Program-made: the position numbers and the translations under genes
In this document: piece after piece, positions 35,803 to 48,400 of the stretch
Position numbering within the stretch: position 1 is the stretch's first letter
How the letters are laid out: each line of letters begins with the position of its first letter
Notes under the pieces: generated by a model
What the model saw: the letters and a program-made list of their open reading frames with translations, nothing else
Database searches by the model: none
What the model was told of the DNA's origin: nothing
DNA from: Eucommia ulmoides
Lineage: Eukaryota > Streptophyta > Magnoliopsida > Garryales > Eucommiaceae
Direction of reading: 5' to 3'
Length of the DNA: 64,000 nucleotides
NCBI GenBank assembly: GCA_016647705.1
Contig: CM028338.1
Location: 19,055,577-19,119,576 of the forward strand

Positions 35803-36856
35803 GGCCGCGTTTGGTTAGTGTTTCCACTTTTTCCATCCCACTTGGGATGGGATAAGAATTTTGTTTCTTTCTGAGAACAAAATCGTATTTGATGACGACA
35901 AAAATTTATTTCGTTCTGGGAACAAAATCGCATTTGGTAATGATTAATTCTAGAATTATTTAATTCTCAAAATTATGCAGCTAAATCACAAATTCAATTG
36001 TAAAAAGTCAAAAAAATTAAATAACCCAATGCACAACCGAACATACTGAAACAATTAGGAAAATAAAGAAAAACCAATAGAAAAAAAATCAAAATCGATT
36101 TTGAGAACCCTAATTCGATTTCAACAACGAAATTGATTTCATCAATCAAACCCTAAATTAAGGACAACAATAAAATCGAAATCAAAATCGATTTCAGTAA
36201 CGAAATCGAAATCATTCCAGCAACGAAATACAACCCTAATTCAACAATCGATTCCAGAGAGAGAGACAGATCGAGAGGTGATGGCGATGGTAAGGAATGA
36301 ATAATAGAGAAGAACGGAGAAATCGAACCCTAATTCAACAATCGATTCTAGTGGCGATGGTGATGAACGAAAAACAAAGAAGAATGGGTGATGGAAATGG
36401 GAAAGGCGATTGAAATGACAACGAGTGGCGACGACGATGATCGAAGAAACAACAATGGTGATGGCAAGAGGCGATGGCGAAGACGAGGAAGACAATGGCA
36501 ACGAGGACAACGAAGACGATGGTGAGGACAAAGAAGATGACGGTGACGAGGATGGCGAAGATGATGACGACAACGAGGAGGAGGATGACGGAGATGAGGA
36601 TGACAGACGAAGAATGAAGGAACACCACGAAATAAGCCTAGGCCTTCTCACTAACAATTATGAAAATACCAAGTGTGTCCTCAACTGGAAGGGGATGGGA
36701 AATTTTTTTCACCTCATTAAGAAAAGTAGGAATCAATTCCTAAATTTTGGAATGAGATGATAATAGAAATGAATTTACTAAACGTATTCCCAAATATTAA
36801 TTCCAAAATTTTGGGAATATGATGGGATGAGATGAGAACATTAACCAAACTGGGCC
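35803..36856. mobile_element. PIF/Harbinger-like non-autonomous element, 1054 bp
   Basis: Left terminus GGCCGCGTTTGGTTAGTG and right terminus CATTAACCAAACTGGGCC form imperfect terminal inverted repeats. A TAA target duplication sits on both sides (35800-35802 and 36857-36859). A 3-bp TWA target site and GG(N)CnGTTTGGTT ends are typical of PIF/Harbinger and Tourist-type elements. The interior has several gaaatcgatttcnaacc blocks and a purine-rich GAn tract (36420-36610). No transposase is present. Confidence 0.85.
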
Positions 36857-36859
36857 TAA

Positions 36860-37139
36860 CCCAAATGCCATCAAGGCTAACGGTTGTGATGGAGAAATGA
36901 AATAGGTTTAGGGTTTAGTTGAATTAGTTCATTCAACAGATAATGGTGGCATATATAAAAACAATTTTTATAATGGTAATTTTTTTTGGTCCTTCAAATA
37001 TACGCATTCTAAAATTTAGACCTCTACTAGCCACAATTGAGTTTTCAGTCCCCTAAGAATCTTTAGGAAAAGGTCCCGACATTTTTCCCATCCTGTTCAC
37101 TCGTATTTACAATTCTGTCATTTTGTCCTATGTAACAAG
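36860..37139. other. Unassigned, no gene seen
   Basis: Single-copy-looking AT-rich DNA between the PIF-like element and the palindrome array, with no ORF of note. Confidence 0.4.
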
Positions 37140-37765
37140 AAAAAAGTGTGCAACAGGGCATTAACGTTAATGTAAACTGTTCAAGCATTACACATTGCTT
37201 ATATTACAAAATTACAATTTGAATTTTGTGCTAGCGTTATTACATTTCATGTTCTTTTTTATCTGTGCACGTTAACGCATTTTTCCCATCTGTTTGTGTA
37301 TGTTAACGTTAATGTATTTTTATTTTTTGGGGTTCTATGAGTTAACATTAACATGATTGTACGATATCCATTATTTGTGTGTTTGGGTTTGGTGTGTGTT
37401 AATGTTAACGCATTTTAACCATCGTTGTGTGTTTTTAGCGTTAATGTATTTTTAAGGGTTCTGTGCATTAACGTTAACGCATTTCACCATCGTATGTAAT
37501 GTTTTGTTTTTTTCAGTTGAGTGTGCGTTAACGTTAATGCATATTTTTGGGCTTCTATGTGTTAACATCAACGAATTTTCATGTTCTTTTAGCATTAACA
37601 TATCTTTATTTTTTAGGATTTTGTGTATTAACGTTAATGTGATCATACATGTTTATTGTTTGTGTGTTTGGGTTGGTCGTAAGTTAACATCACATTTTTT
37701 GGGGTCTCTCTGTGTTAACGTTAACACATTTTCACGTCATATGTGTATGTTAACGTTAATGAGAG
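37140..37765. repeat. Array of TTAACGTTAA palindromes
   Basis: About a dozen full or near-full sites (g)ttaacgttaa(c) and further half-sites lie in 600 bp. Good ones are near 37161, 37303, 37341, 37399, 37467, 37525, 37627, 37711 and 37751. The 37711 site is a perfect 16-bp palindrome, GTGTTAACGTTAACAC. A longer ~290-bp period is visible: the block attattttttggggttctat...gtgtgtttgggttggt appears at 37310-37395 and again, diverged, at 37600-37680. The array is about 1.7 kb upstream of the CYP71 start codon. Confidence 0.8.
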
Positions 37766-37796
37766 AAAGAGAGAGAGAGAGAGAGAGATTGAGAAG
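37766..37796. repeat. (GA)n microsatellite
   Basis: A GA-rich run of about 30 bp follows directly after the last TTAACGTTAA site. Confidence 0.9.
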
Positions 37797-37799
37797 CGA

Positions 37800-39240
37800 G
37801 GAGTAGGTCTGCGCGAAGACGAAAAGATGACCAAGATGATGGCAGACGCACTGAATTTTTTCGGCCGAACAACCTATAAGACGAACTTGCCGACGTCGTT
37901 CCATCGTAACACATGTTTCTTCCATCATCATTGCTTGTTACACCACAAATGTCTTTTGAAAAAAACAGAGAAAAAAATAGATCTGAATTAATTTCCAAAT
38001 CTGACAAAACTCAATCCAGTACAGAAACATCAACTACAACATCTAAATCTTTTGAAGATATCTCATTCGAAAATCAAGAGATTCTCAAAACATTAACAAA
38101 TTCAACCCTAATTTTAACTGAACGGATGTTTCAAAAAAAAAAAAAAAAAAGAGCTTCGAAGAAGGAAAGTAGAACATAAATCAAACCCATATCTCTCTAG
38201 ATTGGAATTGAAGTTTATCTCAAAGTTGAAAAACAGTCATAGAAAACTAAGACAATTTCAGTTCAATGGATCGAAATAAATTAAAACTAGAAAAATAGTC
38301 AAATACATTTTCATTAAATGGCTTCGATTAGCGTTTATGTGCTTACTTTTTTGTTTCTGTTCCTAGAGAACTTGGAACCAAAACAGAAAAACAAAACCCA
38401 AAACTGTGTTTGTTTTTATCACAGAAATTTGTTACTACAATCTGGAATGTACTTTAGTGAGAGATAAGAGAGAGAGTCGGAAACCCATAATCCAAGAAAG
38501 AGAGTGAGAACGAGATTTGGACGACAGATCCGAAGCAATGGGCAACAACGGGGAAGCAACGGGCAACGACGACAAGTCCAACCTCGCAGAAGAACGACGA
38601 AGACAAACAGACGGAAGACAATGAAGACGGACAAACAACAAACGGCGAGCGGCGAAGACAAACAGATAGCTCGACGACGGCGCTAAACGTGGTCGAACGG
38701 CGACGGGTGGACGATGATGGCATTGAACGATGGGCGACTGGATTTCTAGCCGATCTAGGCGTTTCCTTCTTCTGCCATCGCCGTTCAGTGTTTCAGCTGA
38801 GAGGGTTAGATACAGAGAGTTTGGACTCATTAGAGTTTTTGAGAGTGGTGAAAATAGAGAGAGATGGGTCACCTAGATATAAGGGTATATAGGTTTTTTT
38901 AATAAAATGGTCAATGGTCAAAGGATCAAAAATAAATGAGTTGCAGGGGGGAAGGATTAAAGGCTATGACAACTTTTTTTTTGGTTTTTTTTCTAAATGA
39001 ACTATTAATTTAGGTATAAATAATAAAACTTCTTTTTATAAGGGGTGTTTGGTAGCATAAATAGTTTTAAATGGGGGTTTCGGTCGGTTTCAGGTTAGGC
39101 CGCGTATCACCCGATTTTCTTCTTCGGTTCTTCGGGTCGATTTGGGTCGCAAGAAAGTTAAAAAAATCCAGTACTTTAGCTCGATCAACGTGAAATCACA
39201 AGTCGATTTTTGGGGTTGGGACGGTGAGACTCACCGCCCT
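37800..39240. other. Upstream flank of CYP71, unassigned
   Basis: It has an A-run at about 38133-38150, a GC-richer tract with gacgacg words (38500-38750), and pyrimidine-rich minus-strand ORFs with no domain. Its base use resembles the GAn interiors of the PIF-like elements, so part of it may be TE-derived. No host exon was found. Confidence 0.35.
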
Positions 39241-39478
39241 AGTCAAAGTATATGACGCTCATTTCTTGGGGAGAAGTCACTTGGCTGGGTTCGTACTCCG
39301 TCCCCCAGTTGCCGGCACACTGTAGATTTCGCTCTTCTTGCACTTCTCAACTGTAATTTTTCGTGGCAATAGACCTCACTAGCGGCGGACGAATTGTTAG
39401 TCGCTTCATTTACCAGGGTTTCTTTACGCTTCGATTTTCGATACCTTCTCCTTAATTCAAATTCCTTAAAAAGCGGTA
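39241..39478 (+). promoter_or_regulatory. Likely 5' leader of the CYP71 gene
   Basis: The ~240 bp before the start codon is GC-richer than its surroundings, C/T-rich and free of repeats, as expected of a plant 5' leader. Weak TATA-like words (gcataaatag, about 39056-39065) lie about 420 bp upstream of the ATG. The transcription start cannot be fixed from sequence. Confidence 0.35.
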
Positions 39479-42400
39479 ATGGATGAAGCTGAAAAGGGAA
39501 ATGGAACCCATTCGCTGAAGGCAATAGAGGAGACGGAAGAAGAGGAAATAATCGGACCTGGTCCTGCCCCTCGTTCCCGTTCCAAGCGCCCTCTCCAGTT
39601 CGAACATGCTTATCTCGATGCTCTTCCTTCCGCCAACATGTAAGTATTCAAACAGTCTCAAATACATACTGTGTTTCAGAGTGTTAGGATTTTAGTGGGC
39701 CGTGATAGTTTCTGTGCTATTTCTCTAGAATTAAAAATCACTGTTTATATTGAAAAGGTTAGGTTTAAGTTTGTTGATGTCAAATCTTGGTCAACATCAA
39801 TGGTATGGTCTAGTCAGGGTGTTTTGGTCTTCTTCTGTGCTGGGTGGAGTTGGAGAAGTCCGAGATGGGTCTCGGATGGTTGAGCAACCTGAGATGTCCT
39901 TAGACCTGAGAAGAATCCTTGTCCGAGAAGGGTATCGGTCTGTGCTGGGTTGGGCTCTAAGCTGTCAGCTGTCACCTGCACAGAGGACTTGCCCGGGGGG
40001 TGGCATGTCCCCTCCGGTGTGAGAGTAAGAGCTCATGAGGAGATAGTAAAATGCTTAGAGTATTGAAAAAGCAAGTATGCGTCACCTTTTTACTACACTG
40101 CCACCTTTCTTTTTATAGGCAATGGGCTGATTAGCATTAGGGGGATTAGTGGCCTAAGTAGGGATTAGCGTTCTGATCTGGGCGCATGACCATTGCGTGG
40201 GTGTGTGGGGGGATTAAACTGGTGGGCCTGGGCTTTTTGGCCTTCTTGTTGGGGCCCATGGGTGGTGAGTGTACGCAAGCGAACGGATGGTCCGGCCCAC
40301 GTCGCCAGATGGACTCGCCCTATGGCCCATCGTGTAAGGAGTTCCCTTTTTTGCCCTTTCAGATGGTCGGAGACGGGCATGGGATGTTTTTGTTGAGGAG
40401 CTTGTAGAGTTGAATCCCGAGATGGGGAGCACTGGCCAGAGAACATGGCCGAGATGGGGATTGGCTTCCCTAGCCCGACGGTAGCTCTTCCCAGAGGTAA
40501 GCATAGACGATCTCCTAGGATGATCGGCTTGGGCTGAGTCGTGCCCCTGGTCGGCAGAGTCTCCACACTTGTCATCAGTAGGGATGGGTCCCACTGGGAT
40601 TTATAGACACGTGGCAGTTTTCTATTGGATGCTTGGGGATGACCATTTTTACCCTCATCAAAGTTTATCTCAATGGAATTATTGATTTGGATTTTTTTTA
40701 AAAAAAAAAAAAAAACAACAACAACGTGCATAACGGTAAGCATAGAAACACTATACTATCTATAAAACTAATAAAATTTCCCAAAATTCTATCTGATGGC
40801 CTCCTGATATTCCTGATTATCTCATGGTAAGCATAGAAACACTATACTATCTATAAAACTAATAAAATTTCCCAAAATTCTATCTGATGGCCTCCTGATA
40901 TTCCTGATTATCTCATGGTCATACAAATTCCGTACACATTTCCGTTTCCCGGTTGCAGTTTATTCTTTTTCGCCAAAGGGTGTAAACTGCAGCTGCCCCT
41001 GGGTTTCTTTTTCATCGTGGTCAGGAAATCTTTGTCCAAGTGAAGATGGCCATATCTAGTTCGTCTTCCTTATTACTCAGATCAACCTCCACATCTTCCT
41101 AGAGGTTATGTTGGATACGTTGGTATGGCCATTATTCTTTATATTCCCAACAGTAGTTCAAAAATGAACTGCCATTATTGATTGCGACCCAGTCAATTGA
41201 AGAAAATGCTAGTAACCTAATTCAAAGAGCTTCTACATTGATGTGGCAGAATTAGCATACCAATCCTTATCTTGGATACACTTCCGAATCTTAAAGATAA
41301 GATTGATCTTAGTCTCTTGTATCTCCCTCTCTAGATGAACATGTATCAAGTGGAATGTTTGTTTTGCATAAGTTTTGAGAATTTAATCTTCTAGCATAAT
41401 CTACAGAGGTGGTGGTCTTCAGCTCAGAATTTAATTTTCTAACACCCATTATTGGTCACATTTAGGTTATGGAATTTGGCTGAGAATAATACATATATGA
41501 TATACTCTAAGGGAATATAAATGTATATTTGCTAAGTAAAGTGTCTATAAAAAAAGATGTAAGGAGCATCAGGCCATGTGGAATATATTAGGAAGGCTGT
41601 AACTCATCAACAAAGTCAAGTAGAGATACTTCCTAAAGGTTAGAGCAACCCTTAACAAACAAACTGCATATGCAAAAAAGCATTGGTTAGAAAATGAAGA
41701 GCTAAAAAAGAACTATAAAAATTGCATCGATTCCTCACTCCAGATGCACCAAAAGAGGGATAAGGGAATCATAGACCAGGTCTTGAGGGGCATCCCATTG
41801 GGGGACCATGCTTTCCAACATTGCAAAAAATCATTGTTCACATTAATAGGCCACCTAGGGGGTATCCATGTTCACAGAGCTAGAGACCTAAATTGAGCTA
41901 ACAAGAACACATGTCCTCTCAGAATTAGTAGAAGTCAAGCCAGCAGGTAATCTACTACCCTCAATCAAAGAGGATCCTAAACAGAAGTACTCTTTGACTC
42001 ATCAATAGACCTACCAGTGTTAAATTGTTTAGGTTGCGTTTGGGTAAGGGATTTAATAAATTCAAGAGATTTGTGAAATGAAGAGATTTTAAAATCTTGG
42101 ATTTTGAAATCTCTTCATTTCACAAATCCGTTGTTTGGATAATTGTTTGAACTGAATTATTTGGATAATTTTTTTTTTGTTCTATTTTTGATCCCACTTC
42201 TGGAAAAAAAAAAGAAAAGAAACAGAGGCGACGAACAGACGATGAAGACGAAGAAGAGCCCTTCGTATTTGAAATTCAAGAACAAATCCAACAACATATT
42301 CGAAATCGATTTTGTTTTTGAAATCCAAGAATAAATCCAAGAACATATTCGAATCCAAGAACAAATTCAAGAACATATTCGAAATCGATTTTGAAAAACG

Positions 42401-45400
42401 AAATCGAAATCGATTCCGAACCCTAAATAGGGTTCGATTTCTAAATCGAACCCTATTTCGGAACGAACGAACGAACAGACATGACGAAAACGATGAACAA
42501 GAGGCGACGAAGTAATCGGCGACGAACTGGATTTTGGCGAACACGACGAAGAAGAGACGACGAAGAAGAGACTACGAAGACGAAGATCGTTGAGGAAGAA
42601 GATGACGACGGAGATCATTGAGGAAGAAGAAGACAAATCCCTCTCTGGAAGAAGAAGATCGTTGAGGAAGAAGAAGGCGGCGAAGTAATCGGCCACCTCT
42701 TTGGAAGAAGAAGATCGTTGAAGAGAAGAAGAGAGGATTTGACAAATTCAGCCTCTCCCAAAATCATTTCCAAATCATTCCTTTCACTCTCCAAAGGATT
42801 TGACAAATCCCTCTTTCCTAAATTCCAAACACACCCAAACAAGGAATTTATTAAAAAAGGATTTTGAAATCCCTTAACTAAATGAAATTCCTCCTATAAA
42901 TCCCTTACCCAAACATAGGGTTAGTTTCTTTCTTCCAAATGCTTTTGAAGGTTGCAAGAATAATATTTGTCCAAGTCTCAAGCAAACGAGGTAACATGGG
43001 TGGCCCAACTGGTGGGCATACCCCAATTCCATACAGTCGGTTGTGTGCGTCTATAAAAAAACAACACTCATATAGCCCCCCCCCCCCCCCAAAAAAAAAA
43101 AAAAGGGAAAAAAGAAAAAAAAAAAAAAGGTTTTAAGCGAACTATATATGAGATTACCTCCAATCCAACAGCAAGTATACCACTACCTCCAATCTAACAA
43201 CCTCAATGCCCTACACAAGAATGTACCTAAAATATTGAACTAGCCTAGCCATCGGTGCTTCGTAAACATAGAAGCACCAATGTTGGGGACACACTGAATG
43301 CGGGTGCTGTTGGGATTCTCTGGGTTTGCATTTGACTCTTAGAAATATCTTAGAATTAAAAATAAAATAAAATAAAATTATCAAGGATGTGTTGGGGATA
43401 CTTTAGGGGTTTCTCGAGATTCATTTGGACTCAGTTAGGATGCATTTTATTTGTTCAAGCCTTCAAGCTACTGATTTTATTTAGGATTTTGTTCAATTTT
43501 TACTACTAAAACAGGACACACACACATGCACACTATATATATATATTGTGTTCGTTTGATCAATTTTATTTGTTGACAATAAAGGAAAACTTAATCGTTT
43601 AGTTTAATTTCTTTTTGAGATTGGATATTTTGTTGAAAACTACTATGTAAAAATATGGAACTTTAAACAACTCTCTTATTATTTTATTTCGGTGTTATTT
43701 ATATTATTATTGTGTTCTTGTGTCTACATTTATTTCTTTGCATTTACTATATAAGTAGACAAACCCGCGCACACACATGTCCCCACCCCAAAATTTATGA
43801 AATCTCGAATCCAAAATTCCTTGAATCTTGCATTCTAGCACTTGTGCTTTATAGAGTTAAAAAAATGCCTCTCCTATTTCTTCGCTTCACCAACATTGGG
43901 AATGGCCTTCTGGTGATGATAATGTTCCTTAGTGCTCAATATTGGCAACTAGGTAGTAGCATTTGGCTGAGAATGACTATATATGATCAAATACGAGACA
44001 ATTTAGGATATATGTATATACACATGTACATTCACACATAGTGACGTAACATAACAGAAAGGCTTTCATTGAGAAAACTATTTGATGGTGGAGAATTATC
44101 CTCCTAATCGAATGGTACAAAATATCTTGTATGAGTTTGTGCAAACATTTGCACAAGTTGATCTAATGACTGAAAAAGTCCTTTTCCTAACATTGACATC
44201 TCCCACGAAAAAAAATTAAAAAAAATCTTCTCTTATTAATTTCAATCTCTTTCTCATCGTATTGTCATATTGTCTCCGCACTTTCTCGACCCCCATCGAG
44301 TCACTGTCTCTCTTGAATCCTTCCTTTTTTATCTTTCCTTCCTCTTCTCATCAGTTCCGAATACGATTTTTCTTTCATCTAGCCAGTGCACCTACTTTAT
44401 TCAAAATAGAAAACATCTCTAAATTGTTTGGCAATGCCTTTCTACAAGTGTATTCTCCTATGAACATGCATGGAGAGGTAAAATCCATGCAAACTTTGAT
44501 GCTTGACTAAGGACTTCAACGCGGACCTTAAAATTTTGAAAGGTATATGTGCATCGTTGTCTCTAGTTGTTGATTAGAGGATCTTATATTGCCTTCTATA
44601 CTGTAGGTTTTGCAACTATGGTTGAGAAGTGAAATCCGCTTGCAATCTTGCATCCATAGTGAGCAAGCATCAATCACCATAATATTTATACAAGAAACTC
44701 AACATGACATTGGTATTTTTTTTGGCTTTCCACCCTAGAGCATTTCTTTGATAACCGTCGGCACCTGAAAAAAAAAGAAGTAGAAGACAAAAAGCAAGTG
44801 GCATTATCCTACAAGTATTCCTGGATAGTGGGATTATCCTTCGAAGCAGCAAAGCTCTTGATATGGTTAAAGGTGCAAGCATTCTTGCTAAATATGTGGA
44901 TAAGTGGCAAAGCTTTTGAAACAGTTAAAAATGCAAGCATTCTTGTTAGAATAGTTGGTAAGTTTCGTTCTCCAAAGGTTACACTATTTTAGATGAAGGC
45001 CCACACAAGATCTTATATACTTGCATGATGATGTTCAATTATTGCGACTTTGGCACGTCTCCCCTACTCAACAACATTAGACCCAGTCACTACCTTATGA
45101 TATTTCAGCTTGAGGTAGCGCATGGTATGGTATGCTTGATCCAGTGTTGGCCAGATTGATGCTTACTTCGCGTGAGTCAATCTTAACCTGGTATTTGTCA
45201 TAGGGTTAATTTCGAACTAATTTTTTTGCACTTGTGATGACCTAATTGCCCACCAACCAGTCTACCACGCTGCTGTTCCCAAAAGCACATTGTTTGTGAC
45301 AACACAACGCGCACACACCTACCTGAAACAATAGAACACACCAAACGTACGACCAAGGGCTAATCCTTTTTTTTTTTATAACTCAAATGAAAATAGGGAA

Positions 45401-48400
45401 ACTTACACTAGCTTCCGGTAATGGGTCATAGGAACAAACTCTTTGTTGAACACTGACTCGCCATCACGAATTTAATGGAAGAAAATGGCAGTTGACACAC
45501 CCAACTGCCAAGGATTCAGACAGACAGGCATAGTAGTTACTCTGCTTTATTTGCACAGACACATGTAACTGTCACCACATGCACTAAGTTTCACCAACAA
45601 GAAGTGTTTTTGTGCACCGTAACAAGGTACCAACAACACCAATCCCCCCAGCTAACCCTATGCCCATCCTTGTTCTGCCATTGTGCACCGACGACTTTTC
45701 AATGACCGTGACTAGACCATGATGTTGTGCCTCTATTCTACTCGCGTTGCCCTAGTCTCGTGCCAAGGACTTCCATGGTTTCATGCCATGCCCACGAAAC
45801 CCAATCCTATCGTTACGCCTAAGATTGCCTTGAACATAGCTCCAATGCCACCCAATGCCCACCAGTATTGTGCAAATTGTGTTGACACGTGCTGATGTTC
45901 ATTGCCTTGACCTCGTGTCAAGGTCTTCCCCGATATCATGTCTCGCCCATGAACACCAATCCTAGCATTGCGTCTAGGATCATCTTGAGCCTAGCTTCAG
46001 TGATTCCTGATGCCCACTAGCATTGTCCAATGACACCCTTGTATGCTGATGCGCGCTGCTCTGCGGTTTCCGCTCCTAACTAAGATTTTTGGGTAAGCTG
46101 TGTCCCAAGGCTTCCCATCATGCGTAGGCCTTGCCTACACCTTGCTGTGCCAATACCTCCCCTTAGCACAAAACACACCTTCATTGTCATGCCAAGGGTC
46201 TTCGAGGGGAAGGATCCATTTATAATGTACTTTATTAAAAATATCCCAAGTGGCAGCAGTAAGCATGTCTGTGTTTGAGGAGCCATGATGGTGTTGGAAC
46301 CCAACACATTTGCCTTAGCCACAAACCCACGTCTGTGCTAAGTTGCCACAACTTGGCACCATTGCGCCGACGTTTTGCTAACAGGCTATTGTTCTCGCTC
46401 AACGCTTGCGCCTACTTGAGCCAAGCTCCATGCATTTTGGTACTGCTGCCTTGGTGCGTGCCACAAACACCAATTCCTGCTAGGAAATGCACCAAGTCTG
46501 TGCCATTTTATATGCCAGCTTTTTTAGGGGCTGACAGTATTCCTAATGAGCTTACTTATACAACTGATGGGCCACCAAGTCTGTGCCATTTTATATGCCA
46601 GCTCTTTTAGGGGCTGACAGTATCCCTAATGAGCTTACTTGTACAACTGATGGGCCTGAGACACACGATGCTATAGTATCAATTGTATTGGTTGCATATG
46701 GCCAAAAGCTTAAGATTTTTGGTGGTGGCACTTCTAATATCTCATATGCTCAGTTGGTTATTGTGTGTTTACTGGAGTCTATGCCTTATAAAATTGCTAC
46801 TTTGCTTGGTTTATTAAATTTTATTTTAATCAACTTTCTTATTGACTTGCTTCCTCCTATTTCTTTGTATTACTAATTATTAACATTGTGGTGAATACAT
46901 TGATATTGTTTACTGATTTTTGATTTTCGATGTAAATGCTACGGCTCTCTTGTACTATGTTTTTTTGCAGAAGTTTATAATACCTTCAACGACATTAATT
47001 GTTCTGCAGGTATGAGAAAAGTTACATGCACCGTGATGTGGTCACTCATGTTGCTGTTTCTGCGGCTGATTTTTTCATAACTGGTAGTGCTGATGGTAAG
47101 ACCATACGTATCTATTCTTTTGTGTTCAAGTTTCGATATATAATATATTTGTGTTCTTCCTCTTTGGTGTACTGTATTCTTCTTTTACATTGTCTTAGAT
47201 CATGCTTATGGTGGGATAATTTTTTTTTTTTTTTTTGTAATGTTAATCTTATAAATTTAGAATCATTTAATGTAAGGGCAACGCAGTTTACGAAGGCTCC
47301 CGCTAAGAGGGCCAGATGTACGAACAAAGAGGAACTGTGAGTTTTTCATGCAAAATGTCTCCCCACCCGTGGAAGGAAGAAGCGCGAGAAACATGCACAT
47401 TATAGTAAATGCATTGAACAATAGGCTGCGGTGGAGAATATGAGGCGACTACAAAGAAATGTTACAAGGCTTATACACTATACCTTGTACGCTGGGCAAA
47501 ATGGAATTACATAAGCAAGAAATAGGACTCTGATGGACTCAGGGGCGGACGCACATGGAGCAACTTGGGGTGTCTTGACCCCATAAAATTTTAAAAATTA
47601 CTCATATTACCCATAAAAATTACAATATTTTGAATTTATCCCCCAATAAGTTTTGAAACATTTTAATACTGCCCATCTATTATCTTAAAATTTCTATTTC
47701 TACCCTTTTAATCTGACCATACTATGAAAGACTTCTAGGTCTGCCACTGAATAGACTTGACAAGATCCATGATTGCATATCCATTTTGGAGAGGGTTCAT
47801 CAACTACATCATATATTTTAATTAGCATCGAGACTAAGTTGAAAGCCCTAAACCTTAAAAATTATGGACTTGAAAAAATACTAGCTTAGGAAATTAAAAT
47901 TTTGCGGATGCGAAGCTCATGTTTGAAACTGAAATCTTTGAGAGATAAATTAACTAGTAAGATATGGGAATTGAAGTTTCTTGAAAATCTTGGCAAATGG
48001 AATGGATAATGATTTTGTCATCAAGATAAAAGAGTGATGGAAAGCAAAGTTGTTTTTGTTGAAAGCACCAATCAAATTAATACTTGAACAAATTGAACTC
48101 ATTGAATTCGATCCTGTAGAAGTTTGTGACTCTCCTGTAAATGCCCATCAAATGGTAGAGGTAGAGTCTCAAATTGAAATTGAAATTGAAATAAATTGTC
48201 AGATAAGCCAAAGAAAAAAAGTTTGGGAATCATTTCGAAAGTTTAAGATTTACTACATCCACAATCTCGAAGAAATAGGTGAGTTGCTCAACTTGAAGAT
48301 GGCTTGAGAAATTTCTTAAAAGCAGTTGCGAGTTTTGATGTTGTTGAATGACATACGGTTGTGACAGAAGATTTAGACCCATAGAAAATAATAAAGTTTG

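Larger units (their letters stand above)
39640..47009 (+). other. CYP71 intron 1, 7.4 kb
   Basis: The donor is GTAAGTATT and the acceptor ttctgcag. It contains a GC-rich patch, a perfect 91-bp duplication, a PIF-like MITE, a C-run/A-run junction, a 155-bp duplication and an 83-bp duplication. The rest (about 43140-45700) has no recognised feature. Confidence 0.85.

Noticed and set aside
36241..36657. 138-codon Ser-rich minus-strand ORF as a gene
   Set aside because: It is the shadow of the same GAn tract (TCn on the minus strand).
36425..36760. 111-codon acidic ORF as a gene
   Set aside because: It lies wholly within the PIF-like element and is a simple GAn tract. It has no domain, and the opposite frames are equally open.
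38435..38872. 145-codon minus-strand ORF upstream of CYP71
   Set aside because: Three overlapping frames are open in a gacgacg-rich tract, with no recognisable motif.
40165..40743. 192-codon minus-strand ORF in intron 1
   Set aside because: GC-rich stretch with overlapping ORFs in other frames on both strands. No domain or conserved motif was seen.
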